64,000 bases of DNA, from assembly GCF_900215205.1 (NCBI RefSeq), contig NZ_OBDY01000022.1, positions 1 to 64,000 of the forward strand, written 5' to 3'. Position 1 is the stretch's first letter. Each line of letters starts with the position of its first letter. A program made the position numbers and the translations under genes. The DNA is from Paractinoplanes atraurantiacus (lineage in GTDB: Bacteria > Actinomycetota > Actinomycetes > Mycobacteriales > Micromonosporaceae). Below are positions 17,734-25,664 of this stretch, in pieces. The notes under the pieces were generated by a model, which searched no databases, was not told where the DNA came from, and saw only the letters and a program-made list of their open reading frames with translations.

Positions 17734-18537
17734 GTGGCAACGGAATCGCATGTGGGGCGACGGCGCCGGGCTGACCCGATCACCTATGACAGCCGGCCGG
17801 TGAATCCGCGCGAGTTCATACCCGTGGCGGCCCGGCCGTCGCATGCGGCGCCGGTTTATCCCGGTGATCTGCCCGAGCGGGGCGAAGCCATTCAGGCGCT
17901 CACCCGCGAGGTGCTGATCCGGCGGTCGCTGGAGGTGTCGCCGACCGCCTTCATCACGATCATCAGCATCATCCAGGGTGTCGCCCTGGGCCTGCTCGCG
18001 CAGAACGCGTTCGCCCGGCCGGGGCTGCTCGTCGCCGTACAGGCCGTCACCATGCTCCTCGTTCTGGTCACGGTTTTCTATTTTTACTTGACCATTAGCA
18101 TTCTGCTGCGCTGGGCACCCTCCTTTCTCGACTGCCTGCTGCCGTTCGGCATCGCCGGGCTGGAGATCCCGGGCGCCTTCTTTCTCGGCAATGTCCGCGC
18201 CTGGAATCTGTGGCTGGGCGCGTTCTGGTTCGGCACGTTCATCGGTTTGTGGATCACCAAGAAATGGTCACCGCCGTCGCACTTCGGGAAGGAGGTCGAC
18301 GCCCACCGCACGCTGCACGACATGCTGCACGAGTTGCGGCTGACCGCCGGGACGGGCGCGCTCGCCGTGGGCTGGTGCGGCCTGTTCGCTCTGCTGATGC
18401 CGGCCGGTCAGCTCTTCTGGGGCCTGCTCGGGGCCGGAATGGTGCTGGCCACGGTGGCCATGGTGGTCGCGCGCACCGAGCTGCGGTCCTCGCAGATCCA
18501 CGCGCACTACGGCGTCAATCGACCACCGTTCAATTGA
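17734..18537 (+). CDS. Integral membrane protein of unknown function
   Basis: A 267-residue protein, with an alternative ATG at 17722. The N-terminal 75 residues are polar (RRRRADPITYDSRPVN, then a Pro-rich stretch). Hydrophobic helices follow at about residues 80-100, 105-130, 140-160, 165-180, 215-235 and 240-255. Polar loops include KKWSPPSHFGKEVDAHRTLH. I do not recognise the family. It precedes a cyclopropane-synthase-like gene by 26 bases, so a shared transcript and a membrane-lipid connection are possible but unproven. Confidence 0.7.
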   Translation: MATESHVGRRRRADPITYDSRPVNPREFIPVAARPSHAAPVYPGDLPERGEAIQALTREVLIRRSLEVSPTAFITIISIIQGVALGLLAQNAFARPGLLVAVQAVTMLLVLVTVFYFYLTISILLRWAPSFLDCLLPFGIAGLEIPGAFFLGNVRAWNLWLGAFWFGTFIGLWITKKWSPPSHFGKEVDAHRTLHDMLHELRLTAGTGALAVGWCGLFALLMPAGQLFWGLLGAGMVLATVAMVVARTELRSSQIHAHYGVNRPPFN

Positions 18538-18563
18538 GACGGAAATCGTGTAATGATCGCGGC

Positions 18564-19715
18564 ATGAGGCGGCGAGGCATAGCCGACGTCATCGGCCGGC
18601 GCTACGACGAGTTCTTCCGCGACCGCACCCCCGTGCCGTTCGAGGTCCTGGACCGCGACGGCACCACCCACTGTTTCGGCGTCGGCGGTGACGCTCCCCC
18701 GCGCTACACGGTCATCGTGCGCGACGACAAGGGCCGCGACGCGTTGACCTCCCTCGATCAGCTGCAGGTCGCGCTGGCGTACCTGCGCGGGCATCTCGAC
18801 GTCGACGGTGATCTGGCCGCGGCGCTGAGCATGCGTGAGTTCTTCTCCGACATCCATCCGGTCGCCTTCCTCGGGCGCTGGATGCCGTCGCTGTGGCACG
18901 GCAAGACCGAGCACGACAACCGGGCCATCTCGCAGCACTACGACGAGGATTCCGAGTTCTTCCTGACCTTCCTCGACACCCGGCACCGCTGCTACACGCA
19001 GGGTGTCTTCGCCGCCGACGACGAGCCGCTCGAGGAGGCGGTGACCCGCAAGCTCGACATCGCGCTGGACGCCATCCAGGTCAAGCCCGGCGATCGGGTG
19101 CTGGAGGTGGGCGGCGGCTGGGGCGCCTTCTCGGAGCACGCGGCCCGGCGCGGCATCGACGTCACGACGGTCACGCTGGCCGCCGAGTCGGAGCGCTTCC
19201 TCAAGGACCTGTTCGGCCGCGAGCAGCTGCCGGTCACCGTGGTGCGCGAGCACATCCTGCGCTACCAGAACGACCGCCCCTTCGACGCGATCGTGAACAT
19301 GGGCGTCACGGAACACCTTCCGGACTACAGAGCGACGCTTCAGACGTACGCCCGTCTCCTGCGCCCCGAGGGCAGGGTCTACCTCGACGCTCTGGCGATG
19401 CGGCGCAAACACACTGCCTCGACCTTCTTCAAGCAGTACGTCTACCCGGGCCGATCGGCGCCGCTGCTGTTGCACTCGTATCTCCGGCACGTGGCGCACT
19501 CGCCGTTCGAGCTGCTCAACGTGGAGGACGACCGGCACAACTACTTCCTGACGTGCCGGGCCTGGGCCCAGCGCCTCGACGCCCGCCGCGAGGAGATCGT
19601 GGCCCGCTGGGGCGACGAGCTCTACCGCCGCTTCCGCATCTTCCTGTGGGGCTCGGCGTCGGGCTTCGACACGCGGCTCGTGCAGGCCTACCGCTGGACG
19701 TTACGGCTGACTTAG
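18564..19715 (+). CDS. Cyclopropane-fatty-acyl-phospholipid synthase-type SAM methyltransferase
   Basis: A 383-residue protein in the Cfa/mycolic-acid cyclopropane synthase family. It has an N-terminal substrate domain (about residues 1-115), a linker with NRAISQHYDEDSEFFLTFLD (substrate and SAM contact), the SAM-binding VLEVGGGWGAF and a MGVTEHL segment (usual family form VEMIEH). Expected reaction: SAM-dependent methylation or methylenation of unsaturated acyl chains in membrane lipids. ATG 18564 suits the family N-terminus; no strong ribosome site is seen. The M of the usual VGMFEH motif is replaced, so chemistry could differ. Confidence 0.85.
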   Translation: MRRRGIADVIGRRYDEFFRDRTPVPFEVLDRDGTTHCFGVGGDAPPRYTVIVRDDKGRDALTSLDQLQVALAYLRGHLDVDGDLAAALSMREFFSDIHPVAFLGRWMPSLWHGKTEHDNRAISQHYDEDSEFFLTFLDTRHRCYTQGVFAADDEPLEEAVTRKLDIALDAIQVKPGDRVLEVGGGWGAFSEHAARRGIDVTTVTLAAESERFLKDLFGREQLPVTVVREHILRYQNDRPFDAIVNMGVTEHLPDYRATLQTYARLLRPEGRVYLDALAMRRKHTASTFFKQYVYPGRSAPLLLHSYLRHVAHSPFELLNVEDDRHNYFLTCRAWAQRLDARREEIVARWGDELYRRFRIFLWGSASGFDTRLVQAYRWTLRLT

Positions 19716-20343
19716 CCGCTCGAGCCGGGTCCATCGCGCCCAGCCCCGCTCGCGCATCAGCGCCAGCAGCCGGGTCACGCGGGGATCCGTCTCGACGGCG
19801 AGCACGACCGAGGTCATGGTGGCGAGCAGTGAGGTCGGCACGTGTGCCCAGAGCACGCCCGAGCGGGCGATGGGCATCGACTGGAAGCGTTCGAAGATTC
19901 CGCTCTGGAGGTCGGTGAGCTCGGCCAGGGTGCCGTCGACGATGATCCGGCCCTCGTGCAGGATCGCGATCCGGTCGGCGAGCTGCTCCGCCTCGTCCAG
20001 GTACTGCGTCGTGAGGAGAACCGTCGTTCCGCCCTCGGCCAGCGTCCGGACGGCGTGCCACACCTCGATGCGCCCCCCGGGTCGAGCCCGGTCGCCGGCT
20101 CGTCGAGGAACACGACCGGCGGGCTCCCGATCAGGCTCATCGCGATGTCGAGGCGGCGGCGCATGCCTGTTCTCGCGCCCGGTGAGGATCTCGTCGACGG
20201 CCGCGAACTGGCCGGTCGGGCTGATCGACGCGCGGACGCCGGCCGCGCGCGCCGCGACGTCGAAGCCGTTGATCCGGGCCGTGCCCGCGTCGGCCGCCAG
20301 CAGGGTGGCGAGGATCCGCACCACAGTGGTCTTGCCCGCTCCG
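19701..20343 (-). pseudogene. DrrA/DrrB-type ABC exporter, decayed and fused
   Basis: The minus strand starts at DGAGKTTVVRILATLL (Walker A), with the first 40 or so residues missing, runs to EILTGREN, then jumps to RRRLDIAMSLIGSPPVVFLD, omitting the segment with the ABC signature motif. A second shift in a C-run near 20080 gives RIEVWHAVRTLAEGGTTVLL and TTQYLDEAEQLADR. It then passes straight into GIFERFQSMPIARSGVLWAH, a DrrB-type permease motif. So two frameshifts, two large deletions and an ATPase-permease fusion are present. It abuts the stop of the MarR gene, its probable former regulator. Confidence 0.85.
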
Positions 20344-20799
20344 TCAAGGCTGGTCGAGGTGGGTGCGCAGCGCGGCGGCGATCTCGGCGGCGGCGGCGAT
20401 CTGCGCCGGGGTCAGCGCGTCGACGAAGAGTTCGCGGATGGCCTTCAAGTGGGGAACGGTGGCGGCGTCGAAGGCCTCCGTGCCGGCGGCGGTCGGCCTC
20501 ACGAAAGCGCCCCGGTTGTCGGTGGCGCAGTCCTCGCGCTGGATCAGTCCGCGGCGTTCCATCCGGCCGAGATGGTGCGACAGACGGCTGCGTTCCCAGC
20601 CGATGTGGGCGGCGAGGTCCGACGAGCGCATCTCCGACATTTCACTCAAGGCGAGCATGACCGAATAGTCGCCCGGGGAGAGACCGGTCTCGTCGTGCAG
20701 CCGTCCGCCGACGCGCGACCGGAGGGCCTCGGTGGTCTCGATGAAGTCGCGCCACGCGGCGAGTTGGTCCCGGGTGGGGAGCCTGCGGTTGCCGGGCAT
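20344..20799 (-). CDS. MarR family transcriptional regulator
   Basis: A 151-residue regulator with the winged helix MRSSDLAAHIGWERSRLSHH and wing CATDNRGA. ATG 20799 is chosen because GGAGG lies 9 bases upstream; the longer frame would run through the operator. It is divergent from the LLM monooxygenase gene, and the shared region holds a perfect inverted repeat (20819-20852), suggesting it controls itself and that operon. Its stop touches the decayed ABC exporter downstream, its likely original co-regulated gene. Confidence 0.88.
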   Translation of the reverse strand: MPGNRRLPTRDQLAAWRDFIETTEALRSRVGGRLHDETGLSPGDYSVMLALSEMSEMRSSDLAAHIGWERSRLSHHLGRMERRGLIQREDCATDNRGAFVRPTAAGTEAFDAATVPHLKAIRELFVDALTPAQIAAAAEIAAALRTHLDQP

Positions 20800-20818
20800 A
20801 AATCCGAACCTCCGGTAG

Positions 20819-20852
20819 TTGACGTGTCCAGCATAAGCGATTGACACGTCAA
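20819..20852. promoter_or_regulatory. Inverted repeat operator between marR and LLM genes
   Basis: TTGACGTGTC (20819-20828) and GACACGTCAA (20843-20852) form perfect 10-base arms with a 14-base spacer, so the centres are 24 bases apart on the helix. The site lies between the divergent starts at 20799 and 20871 and is a good candidate for MarR binding. Each arm could also serve as a -35-like TTGAC element. Confidence 0.65.
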
Positions 20853-20870
20853 TTATTCCTGGGAGCAGTC

Positions 20871-21881
20871 ATGATCCTCGGTCTGGACAACTTCGGCGAC
20901 GTGCCCGCCGGCCTGACCCACGCCGCCGCGATCCGGCAGGTCGCCGACGAGGCCGTGATGGCCGACGAGCTGGGCGTGGACGCCATCGCGCTCGGCGAGC
21001 ACCACCGGCCCGAATACTCCATCTCCACCCCGGAGACGGTGCTGGCCGGCATCGCCGGCCGGACGAAGCGCATCAAGCTCGGCTCCGGCGTGACCGTGCT
21101 CAGCTCCGACGACCCGGTGCGGGTGTTCCAGCGCTTCGCCACCGTCGACGCGCTGTCCAACGGCCGGGCCGAGGTCATCCTGGGCCGCGGTTCCTTCACC
21201 GAGTCGTTCCCGCTGTTCGGCTACGACCTGAGCGACTACGACGTGCTCTTCGAGGAGAAGCTCGACCTGTTCGTGAAGCTGCTCGACGAGCAGCCGGTGA
21301 CCTGGTCCGGCACCACCCGGGCGCCGCTGGTGGACGCGGACGTCTTCCCCAAGACGGAGTCGGGCCGGCTGGCCACGTGGGTCGGTGTCGGCGGATCGCC
21401 GCAGTCGGTCGTCCGTACGGCCAAGCACGGTCTTCCGCTCATGCTGGCCATCATCGGCGGGCAGCCGGAGCGCTTCGCCCCGTACGTCGACCTCTACCGG
21501 CGCGCGGCCGAGCAGCTGGGCACTGTCGCCCACCCGGTCGGCATGCACTCGCCCGGCTTCGTCGCCGACACCGACGAGCTGGCCAAGGAGAAGTTCTACC
21601 CGTACTACAAGGAGCAGCGGGACCGGATCGGCGCCCTGCGCGGCTGGCCGCCCCTGCGCCGGCCGGAGTTCGACGCCGAGGTCGAGGGCGGTTCGCTGTA
21701 CGTCGGGTCGCCGGATACGGTTGCCCGCAAGATCGCCCACGCGGTGAAGGCCCTCGACGTCGGCCGCTTCGACCTGATCTACACGGTCGGCGCGCAGCCG
21801 GTCAGTGACCGTTCGCGCGCCGTCGAGCTGTTCGGCTCGAAGGTGGCGCCCATGGTCCGCGACATGATTTCGGAGAACTGA
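20871..21881 (+). CDS. LLM-class flavin- or F420-dependent oxidoreductase
   Basis: A 336-residue protein of the bacterial luciferase-like monooxygenase fold: IALGEHHRPEYSISTPETVL, VTVLSSDDPVRVFQRFATVD and LGRGSFTES are typical of the group. It uses FMN or F420 to oxidise a small substrate. ATG 20871 has TGGGAG upstream. Its stop overlaps the start of an F420-reductase-like gene (TGATG), so the pair probably forms an oxygenase/reductase or F420-linked unit controlled by the divergent MarR. Confidence 0.88.
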   Translation: MILGLDNFGDVPAGLTHAAAIRQVADEAVMADELGVDAIALGEHHRPEYSISTPETVLAGIAGRTKRIKLGSGVTVLSSDDPVRVFQRFATVDALSNGRAEVILGRGSFTESFPLFGYDLSDYDVLFEEKLDLFVKLLDEQPVTWSGTTRAPLVDADVFPKTESGRLATWVGVGGSPQSVVRTAKHGLPLMLAIIGGQPERFAPYVDLYRRAAEQLGTVAHPVGMHSPGFVADTDELAKEKFYPYYKEQRDRIGALRGWPPLRRPEFDAEVEGGSLYVGSPDTVARKIAHAVKALDVGRFDLIYTVGAQPVSDRSRAVELFGSKVAPMVRDMISEN

Positions 21882-22552
21882 TGACGACCGTAGGCATCCT
21901 CGGCGCCGGCAAGCTCGGCACGGTGCTGGCCCGGCTGGCCGTGTCGCACGGGTACGACGTGCTGGTGGCCGGCTCGGGCGACCCGGCCAGGATCTCGCTG
22001 ATCGTCCAGATCATCACGCCGGGCGCCAGGGCCGTGAGCGCGGCCGAGGCGGCGAAGAAGGCCGACATCGTCATCCTGGCCCTGCCGCTCGGCAAGTACG
22101 AGACGCTGCCGGTGGACGCGCTGCGCGGCAAGACCGTCGTCGACGCGATGAACTACTGGTGGGAGGTGGACGGCATCCGCGACGACCTGACCGATCCGCG
22201 CACCTCCTCCAGTGAGATCGTGCAGGCGTTTCTGCCCGATGCGCGGGTCGTGAAGGCCTTCAACCACATGGGCTATCACGACGTGGAAGGCGAGTCCCGT
22301 CCGGCGGGCTCGCCCGGCCGCAAGGCGATCGCGCTCGCCGGGGACAACCCGGCCGCCATGGCCGAGGTGGCCGGGTTCATCGACACGCTCGGCTTCGACC
22401 CCGTCGTGGCCGGGTCGCTGTCCGAGGGCGTACGGATGGAGCCTGGAACCGAGCTCTTCGGTGCGAACACCGACGCCGGCCAGGTGAAGGCCATGCTCGC
22501 CCGCTTCGAGGAGTCGGAGAGGGGCCGGGCCGTCACCGAAGCCCGGCGTTGA
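21881..22552 (+). CDS. NADPH-dependent F420 reductase-like protein
   Basis: A 223-residue Rossmann protein: GILGAGKLGTVLARL at the N-terminus binds the dinucleotide, and ADIVILALPLGKYETLP, AMNYWW and VVKAFNHMGYHDVE match the F420-dependent NADP reductase/NADP-binding superfamily. Expected to transfer hydride between NADPH and F420 or a flavin. It is translationally coupled to the LLM gene, which suggests it supplies reduced cofactor. A simple NADP-binding role without F420 cannot be excluded. Confidence 0.82.
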   Translation: MTTVGILGAGKLGTVLARLAVSHGYDVLVAGSGDPARISLIVQIITPGARAVSAAEAAKKADIVILALPLGKYETLPVDALRGKTVVDAMNYWWEVDGIRDDLTDPRTSSSEIVQAFLPDARVVKAFNHMGYHDVEGESRPAGSPGRKAIALAGDNPAAMAEVAGFIDTLGFDPVVAGSLSEGVRMEPGTELFGANTDAGQVKAMLARFEESERGRAVTEARR

Positions 22553-22560
22553 CGACGGCT

Positions 22561-22574
22561 TCGCAACATTGCGA
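22561..22574. promoter_or_regulatory. Palindrome upstream of lacI-type gene
   Basis: TCGCAACATTGCGA has perfect 6-base arms and a 2-base centre, and is followed 7 bases later by TTTTCGAA just before the regulator start (22585). It resembles the half-sites found before the xylosidase gene (TTTCGCAAA at 23585). Probable LacI-family autoregulatory operator. Confidence 0.55.
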
Positions 22575-22584
22575 TAGTTTTCGA

Positions 22585-23580
22585 ATGAGCGGAGATCAGC
22601 GGCGGGCCACCCTGGCGGCGGTGGCCCGCGAGGCCGGCGTCTCGGTCCCCACCGTCTCGAAGGTGGTCAACGGGAGGACCGACGTGGCGCCCGAGACGCG
22701 GGCGCGCATCGCGGCGCTGCTGACGCGGCACGGCTACGTGGGGCGCGCACAGGCCGCGGCGCCGGCCGGGGTCCGTACGGTCGACCTGGTCTTCGACGGC
22801 ATGGAGACACCGAACAATTTGAAGATCCTCAAGGGGGCCATCGGCGCCGCCGCCGAGGAGGACGTGGATGTCGTGGTGGGGCTGGCGCCGGCCCGCCCGC
22901 AGAGCGCCCATCGCGAAGGCATCGTGCTGGTCACCTCGAGCATCACTTCCGAGCAGTGGCAGCATTTCACCGAGCGCGGCATCCCGATCGTCACCATCGA
23001 CCCGCACGACGTGCCGTCGGCGGAAGTTCCGAGCGTCGGGGCCACGAACTTCCAGGGCGGCATGGAGGCCACGTCCCACCTCACCGGGCTCGGCCACCGG
23101 CGCATCGCCTTCATCGAAGGGCCGCCCGAGCGCGGGGTGAGCATCGCCCGGCTGCACGGCTACCAGGCCGCGCTGTCGCAGGCCGGCGTGGCGTACGACC
23201 CGGAACTGGTCAAGGCCGGGCCGTTCACCTTCGACGCCGCCTTCACGGCCGGCATCGCGCTGCTGACCTCGGAGAACCGGCCGACGGCGATCTTCGCGTG
23301 CAACGACACCCTCGCCCTGGGCGCGATGGAGGCGGCCCGCACGCTGGGCCTGCGCATCCCGTCCGACGTCAGCGTCGTCGGCTTCGACGACATGCCGGTC
23401 ACGCAGTGGTCGGCTCCCCCGCTGACGACTGTGCGGCAGCCGTTCACCGAGATGGGCCGGGTCGCCATGCGGCGCCTGCTGCGCCTGGCCGCCGGGGAGC
23501 CGCTCGACTCGCCGCGGATCGAACTGGCGACCGAGTTGATCGTTCGGAAGTCGACCTCGAAAGTTTCGAGCATTGACTGA
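22585..23580 (+). CDS. LacI family transcriptional regulator
   Basis: A 331-residue regulator. The N-terminal LacI HTH is TLAAVAREAGVSVPTVSKVV with hinge GRAQAAAPAG, followed by a periplasmic-binding-protein-like sugar domain with IFACNDTLALGAMEAARTLG and VVGFDDMPVTQWSAPPLTTV. ATG 22585 is chosen since the HTH begins at residue 8; an earlier GTG-type start would overlap the palindrome. It precedes a GH120-like beta-xylosidase by 52 bases and probably represses it until xylo-oligosaccharide or xylose is bound. Confidence 0.92.
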   Translation: MSGDQRRATLAAVAREAGVSVPTVSKVVNGRTDVAPETRARIAALLTRHGYVGRAQAAAPAGVRTVDLVFDGMETPNNLKILKGAIGAAAEEDVDVVVGLAPARPQSAHREGIVLVTSSITSEQWQHFTERGIPIVTIDPHDVPSAEVPSVGATNFQGGMEATSHLTGLGHRRIAFIEGPPERGVSIARLHGYQAALSQAGVAYDPELVKAGPFTFDAAFTAGIALLTSENRPTAIFACNDTLALGAMEAARTLGLRIPSDVSVVGFDDMPVTQWSAPPLTTVRQPFTEMGRVAMRRLLRLAAGEPLDSPRIELATELIVRKSTSKVSSID

Positions 23581-23598
23581 TAATGTTTCGCAAAGTTA
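23556..23598. promoter_or_regulatory. Probable LacI operators before the xylosidase gene
   Basis: CTCGAAAGTTTCGAG (23556-23570) is a perfect 15-base palindrome lying in the last codons of the lacI-type gene. A second site, GTTTCGCAAAG, follows at about 23584-23594. Both share TTTCGNAA with the sites upstream of lacI. The spacing, about 22 bases between centres, suits paired operators upstream of the GH120 start at 23633. Confidence 0.6.
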
Positions 23599-23632
23599 CG
23601 TTGGGCCGGTCCTCCTTCACGAAAGGCCTGAC

Positions 23633-25597
23633 ATGACGCTCCTCCATGTGGCGACGACCGGATCCGATGACGCCGAGGGCTCGGAGAAGCAGCCCCTGCG
23701 CACCATCAACCGGGCCGCCGAGCTCGCCCGCCCCGGCGACACGGTGATCGTGCACGCCGGCGAGTACCGCGAGTGGGTCACGCCGCGCCGCGGCGGTCTC
23801 AGCGACGCGCGGCGCATCACCTTCACGGCCGCCGAGGGCGAGCACGTGGTGATCAAGGGCTCCGAGCGGATCACGAACTGGGTCAACGACGGCGGCACGG
23901 TCTGGAAGGCCGAGGTGCCCAACTCGCTGTTCGGAGAGTTCAACCCGTACGCCGAGGAAGTGGCCGGCGACTGGATCGTCTACCCGGCCGGCGCTGCCCA
24001 CAAGCACCTCGGCGACGTCTACCTCAACGGTCTTTCGTTCTACGAGGCCGCCTCCCGGGCCGACCTCGACAACCCGCCGGCGCGCACCACCGTGCTCGAC
24101 AACTGGACCGCCGTCGACGACACCGTCCGCAACGTCGAGCAGACCCAGCTCGTCTGGTTCGCGACCGTCGACGCCGAAACCACCACGATCTGGGCGAACT
24201 TCCAGGGCGCCGACCCCAACGCCGAGCTGGTCGAGATCAACGTACGGCGGTCGGTCTTCTACCCGCTCGTCCCGCACCTGAACTACATCACCGTGCGCGG
24301 CTTCGAGCTGGCCCAGGCGGCCACCCCGTGGACCCCGCCGACCGCCGACCAGCCCGGCCTGATCGGCCCCAACTGGGCCAAGGGCTGGATCATCGAGGAC
24401 AACGTCATCCACGACGCCAAGACCTCGGCCGTCTCGCTCGGCAAGGAGGCCTCGACCGGCCACAACTACGCCACCGAGCGCCGCGACAAGCCCGGATATC
24501 AGTACCAGCTGGAGTCGGTCTTCTCGGCCCGCCAGATCGGCTGGGACAAGGAGCACATCGGCTCGCACGTCGTGCGCCGCAACACCATCTACGACTGCGG
24601 GCAGAACGGCGTCGTCGGCCACCTCGGCTGCGTCTTCTCGACCATCGAGGACAACCACATCTACAACATCGCGCTCAAGCGCGAGTACTACGGCTACGAG
24701 ATCGGCGGCATCAAGCTGCACGCCGCGATCGACGTGCAGATCCGGCACAACCGCATCCACGACACGTCGCTGGGCATCTGGCTCGACTGGCAGACGCAGG
24801 GCACCCGGATCACCCGCAACGTGTTCTACAACAACAACCGCGACCTGTTCATCGAGGTCAGCCACGGCCCCTACCTGGTCGACCACAACGTGCTGGCCTC
24901 CAAGGCGTCGTATGAGTCGTTCAGCCAGGGCGGCGCATTCGTCGGCAACCTGTTCGCCGGCACCGTGCGCCTCGAAGCCGTGATGGACCGGGCCACGCCG
25001 TACCACCAGCCGCACAGCACCCAGGTGGCCGGTTACGCGTACATCCGCGGCGGCGACGACCGCTACGTCGGCAACGTCTTCCTGGGCGGGGAGCTCTCGC
25101 AGGCGTACGGGCAGGGCGGAGACGGCAAGGCGGTTCCGGCGTACGGCCTGACGGGTTACGACGCGCATCCGGCGTCGTTCGCCGAGTACCTCCAGCGGAT
25201 CGAGGAGCAGCCGCCGGGCGACCACCAGCGGTACCTGGACGTGCTCCAGGCCGTCTACGCGAAGGGCAACGTGTACGCCTCGGGCGCGCAGCCGTTCGCC
25301 GGCGAGACCGACCCGCACGTCATCGGCGACGCGACCTTCCGCGTGGTCGAGGAGGGCGACGAGGTCTACCTGGAGACCGACCTGCCGGCCGCCTTCGACC
25401 AGGCCGGCTTCGTCACCGTCGGCGGCCGCGACTTCGAGCGCGTCCGCTTCGCCGACGCCGACTTCGAGGAGCCGGACGGCACCCCCGCGGTCATCGACGT
25501 CGACCTGACCGGCACCCGGCGCCCGGCCGGCGAGTCGGCCGCGGCCGGCCCGCTGTCGACGCTGGCCTCCGGAAACACCCGCACCCGCATCTGGTGA
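23633..25597 (+). CDS. Right-handed beta-helix glycosidase, GH120-like (beta-xylosidase)
   Basis: A 654-residue protein without signal peptide, hence cytoplasmic. It starts MTLLHVATTGSDDAEGSEKQ, followed by PLRTINRAAELARPGDTVIV and YREWVTPRRGGLSDARRITF, then IIEDNVIHDAKTSAVSLGKE and IGGIKLHAAIDVQIRHNRIH, the coils of a parallel beta-helix. This pattern matches GH120 beta-xylosidases of actinobacteria, which cut xylo-oligosaccharides. ATG 23633 has GAAAGG 6 bases upstream. It is preceded by a LacI gene with palindromic sites and followed by a strong terminator. The GH120 assignment comes from memory of family sequences; the beta-helix fold is firmer. Confidence 0.8.
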   Translation: MTLLHVATTGSDDAEGSEKQPLRTINRAAELARPGDTVIVHAGEYREWVTPRRGGLSDARRITFTAAEGEHVVIKGSERITNWVNDGGTVWKAEVPNSLFGEFNPYAEEVAGDWIVYPAGAAHKHLGDVYLNGLSFYEAASRADLDNPPARTTVLDNWTAVDDTVRNVEQTQLVWFATVDAETTTIWANFQGADPNAELVEINVRRSVFYPLVPHLNYITVRGFELAQAATPWTPPTADQPGLIGPNWAKGWIIEDNVIHDAKTSAVSLGKEASTGHNYATERRDKPGYQYQLESVFSARQIGWDKEHIGSHVVRRNTIYDCGQNGVVGHLGCVFSTIEDNHIYNIALKREYYGYEIGGIKLHAAIDVQIRHNRIHDTSLGIWLDWQTQGTRITRNVFYNNNRDLFIEVSHGPYLVDHNVLASKASYESFSQGGAFVGNLFAGTVRLEAVMDRATPYHQPHSTQVAGYAYIRGGDDRYVGNVFLGGELSQAYGQGGDGKAVPAYGLTGYDAHPASFAEYLQRIEEQPPGDHQRYLDVLQAVYAKGNVYASGAQPFAGETDPHVIGDATFRVVEEGDEVYLETDLPAAFDQAGFVTVGGRDFERVRFADADFEEPDGTPAVIDVDLTGTRRPAGESAAAGPLSTLASGNTRTRIW

Positions 25598-25602
25598 TCG
25601 GC

Positions 25603-25632
25603 AAGGCCCGGGAGTTTCGGCTCCCGGGCCTT
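25603..25632 (+). terminator. Strong stem-loop terminator
   Basis: AAGGCCCGGGAG and CTCCCGGGCCTT pair perfectly over 12 bases around the loop TTTCGG. It lies 5 bases after the GH120-like stop codon and before the kinase gene, so it ends the lacI-xylosidase transcript. Confidence 0.85.
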
Positions 25633-25664
25633 GAACCGGAAGTGATCCCATCCGTCGTCAGGGC

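Noticed and set aside
23444..25651. Long minus-strand open frame opposite the GH120-like gene
   Set aside because: It is an antisense artefact of high-GC codon bias with Arg/Asp/Val-rich, low-complexity translation.
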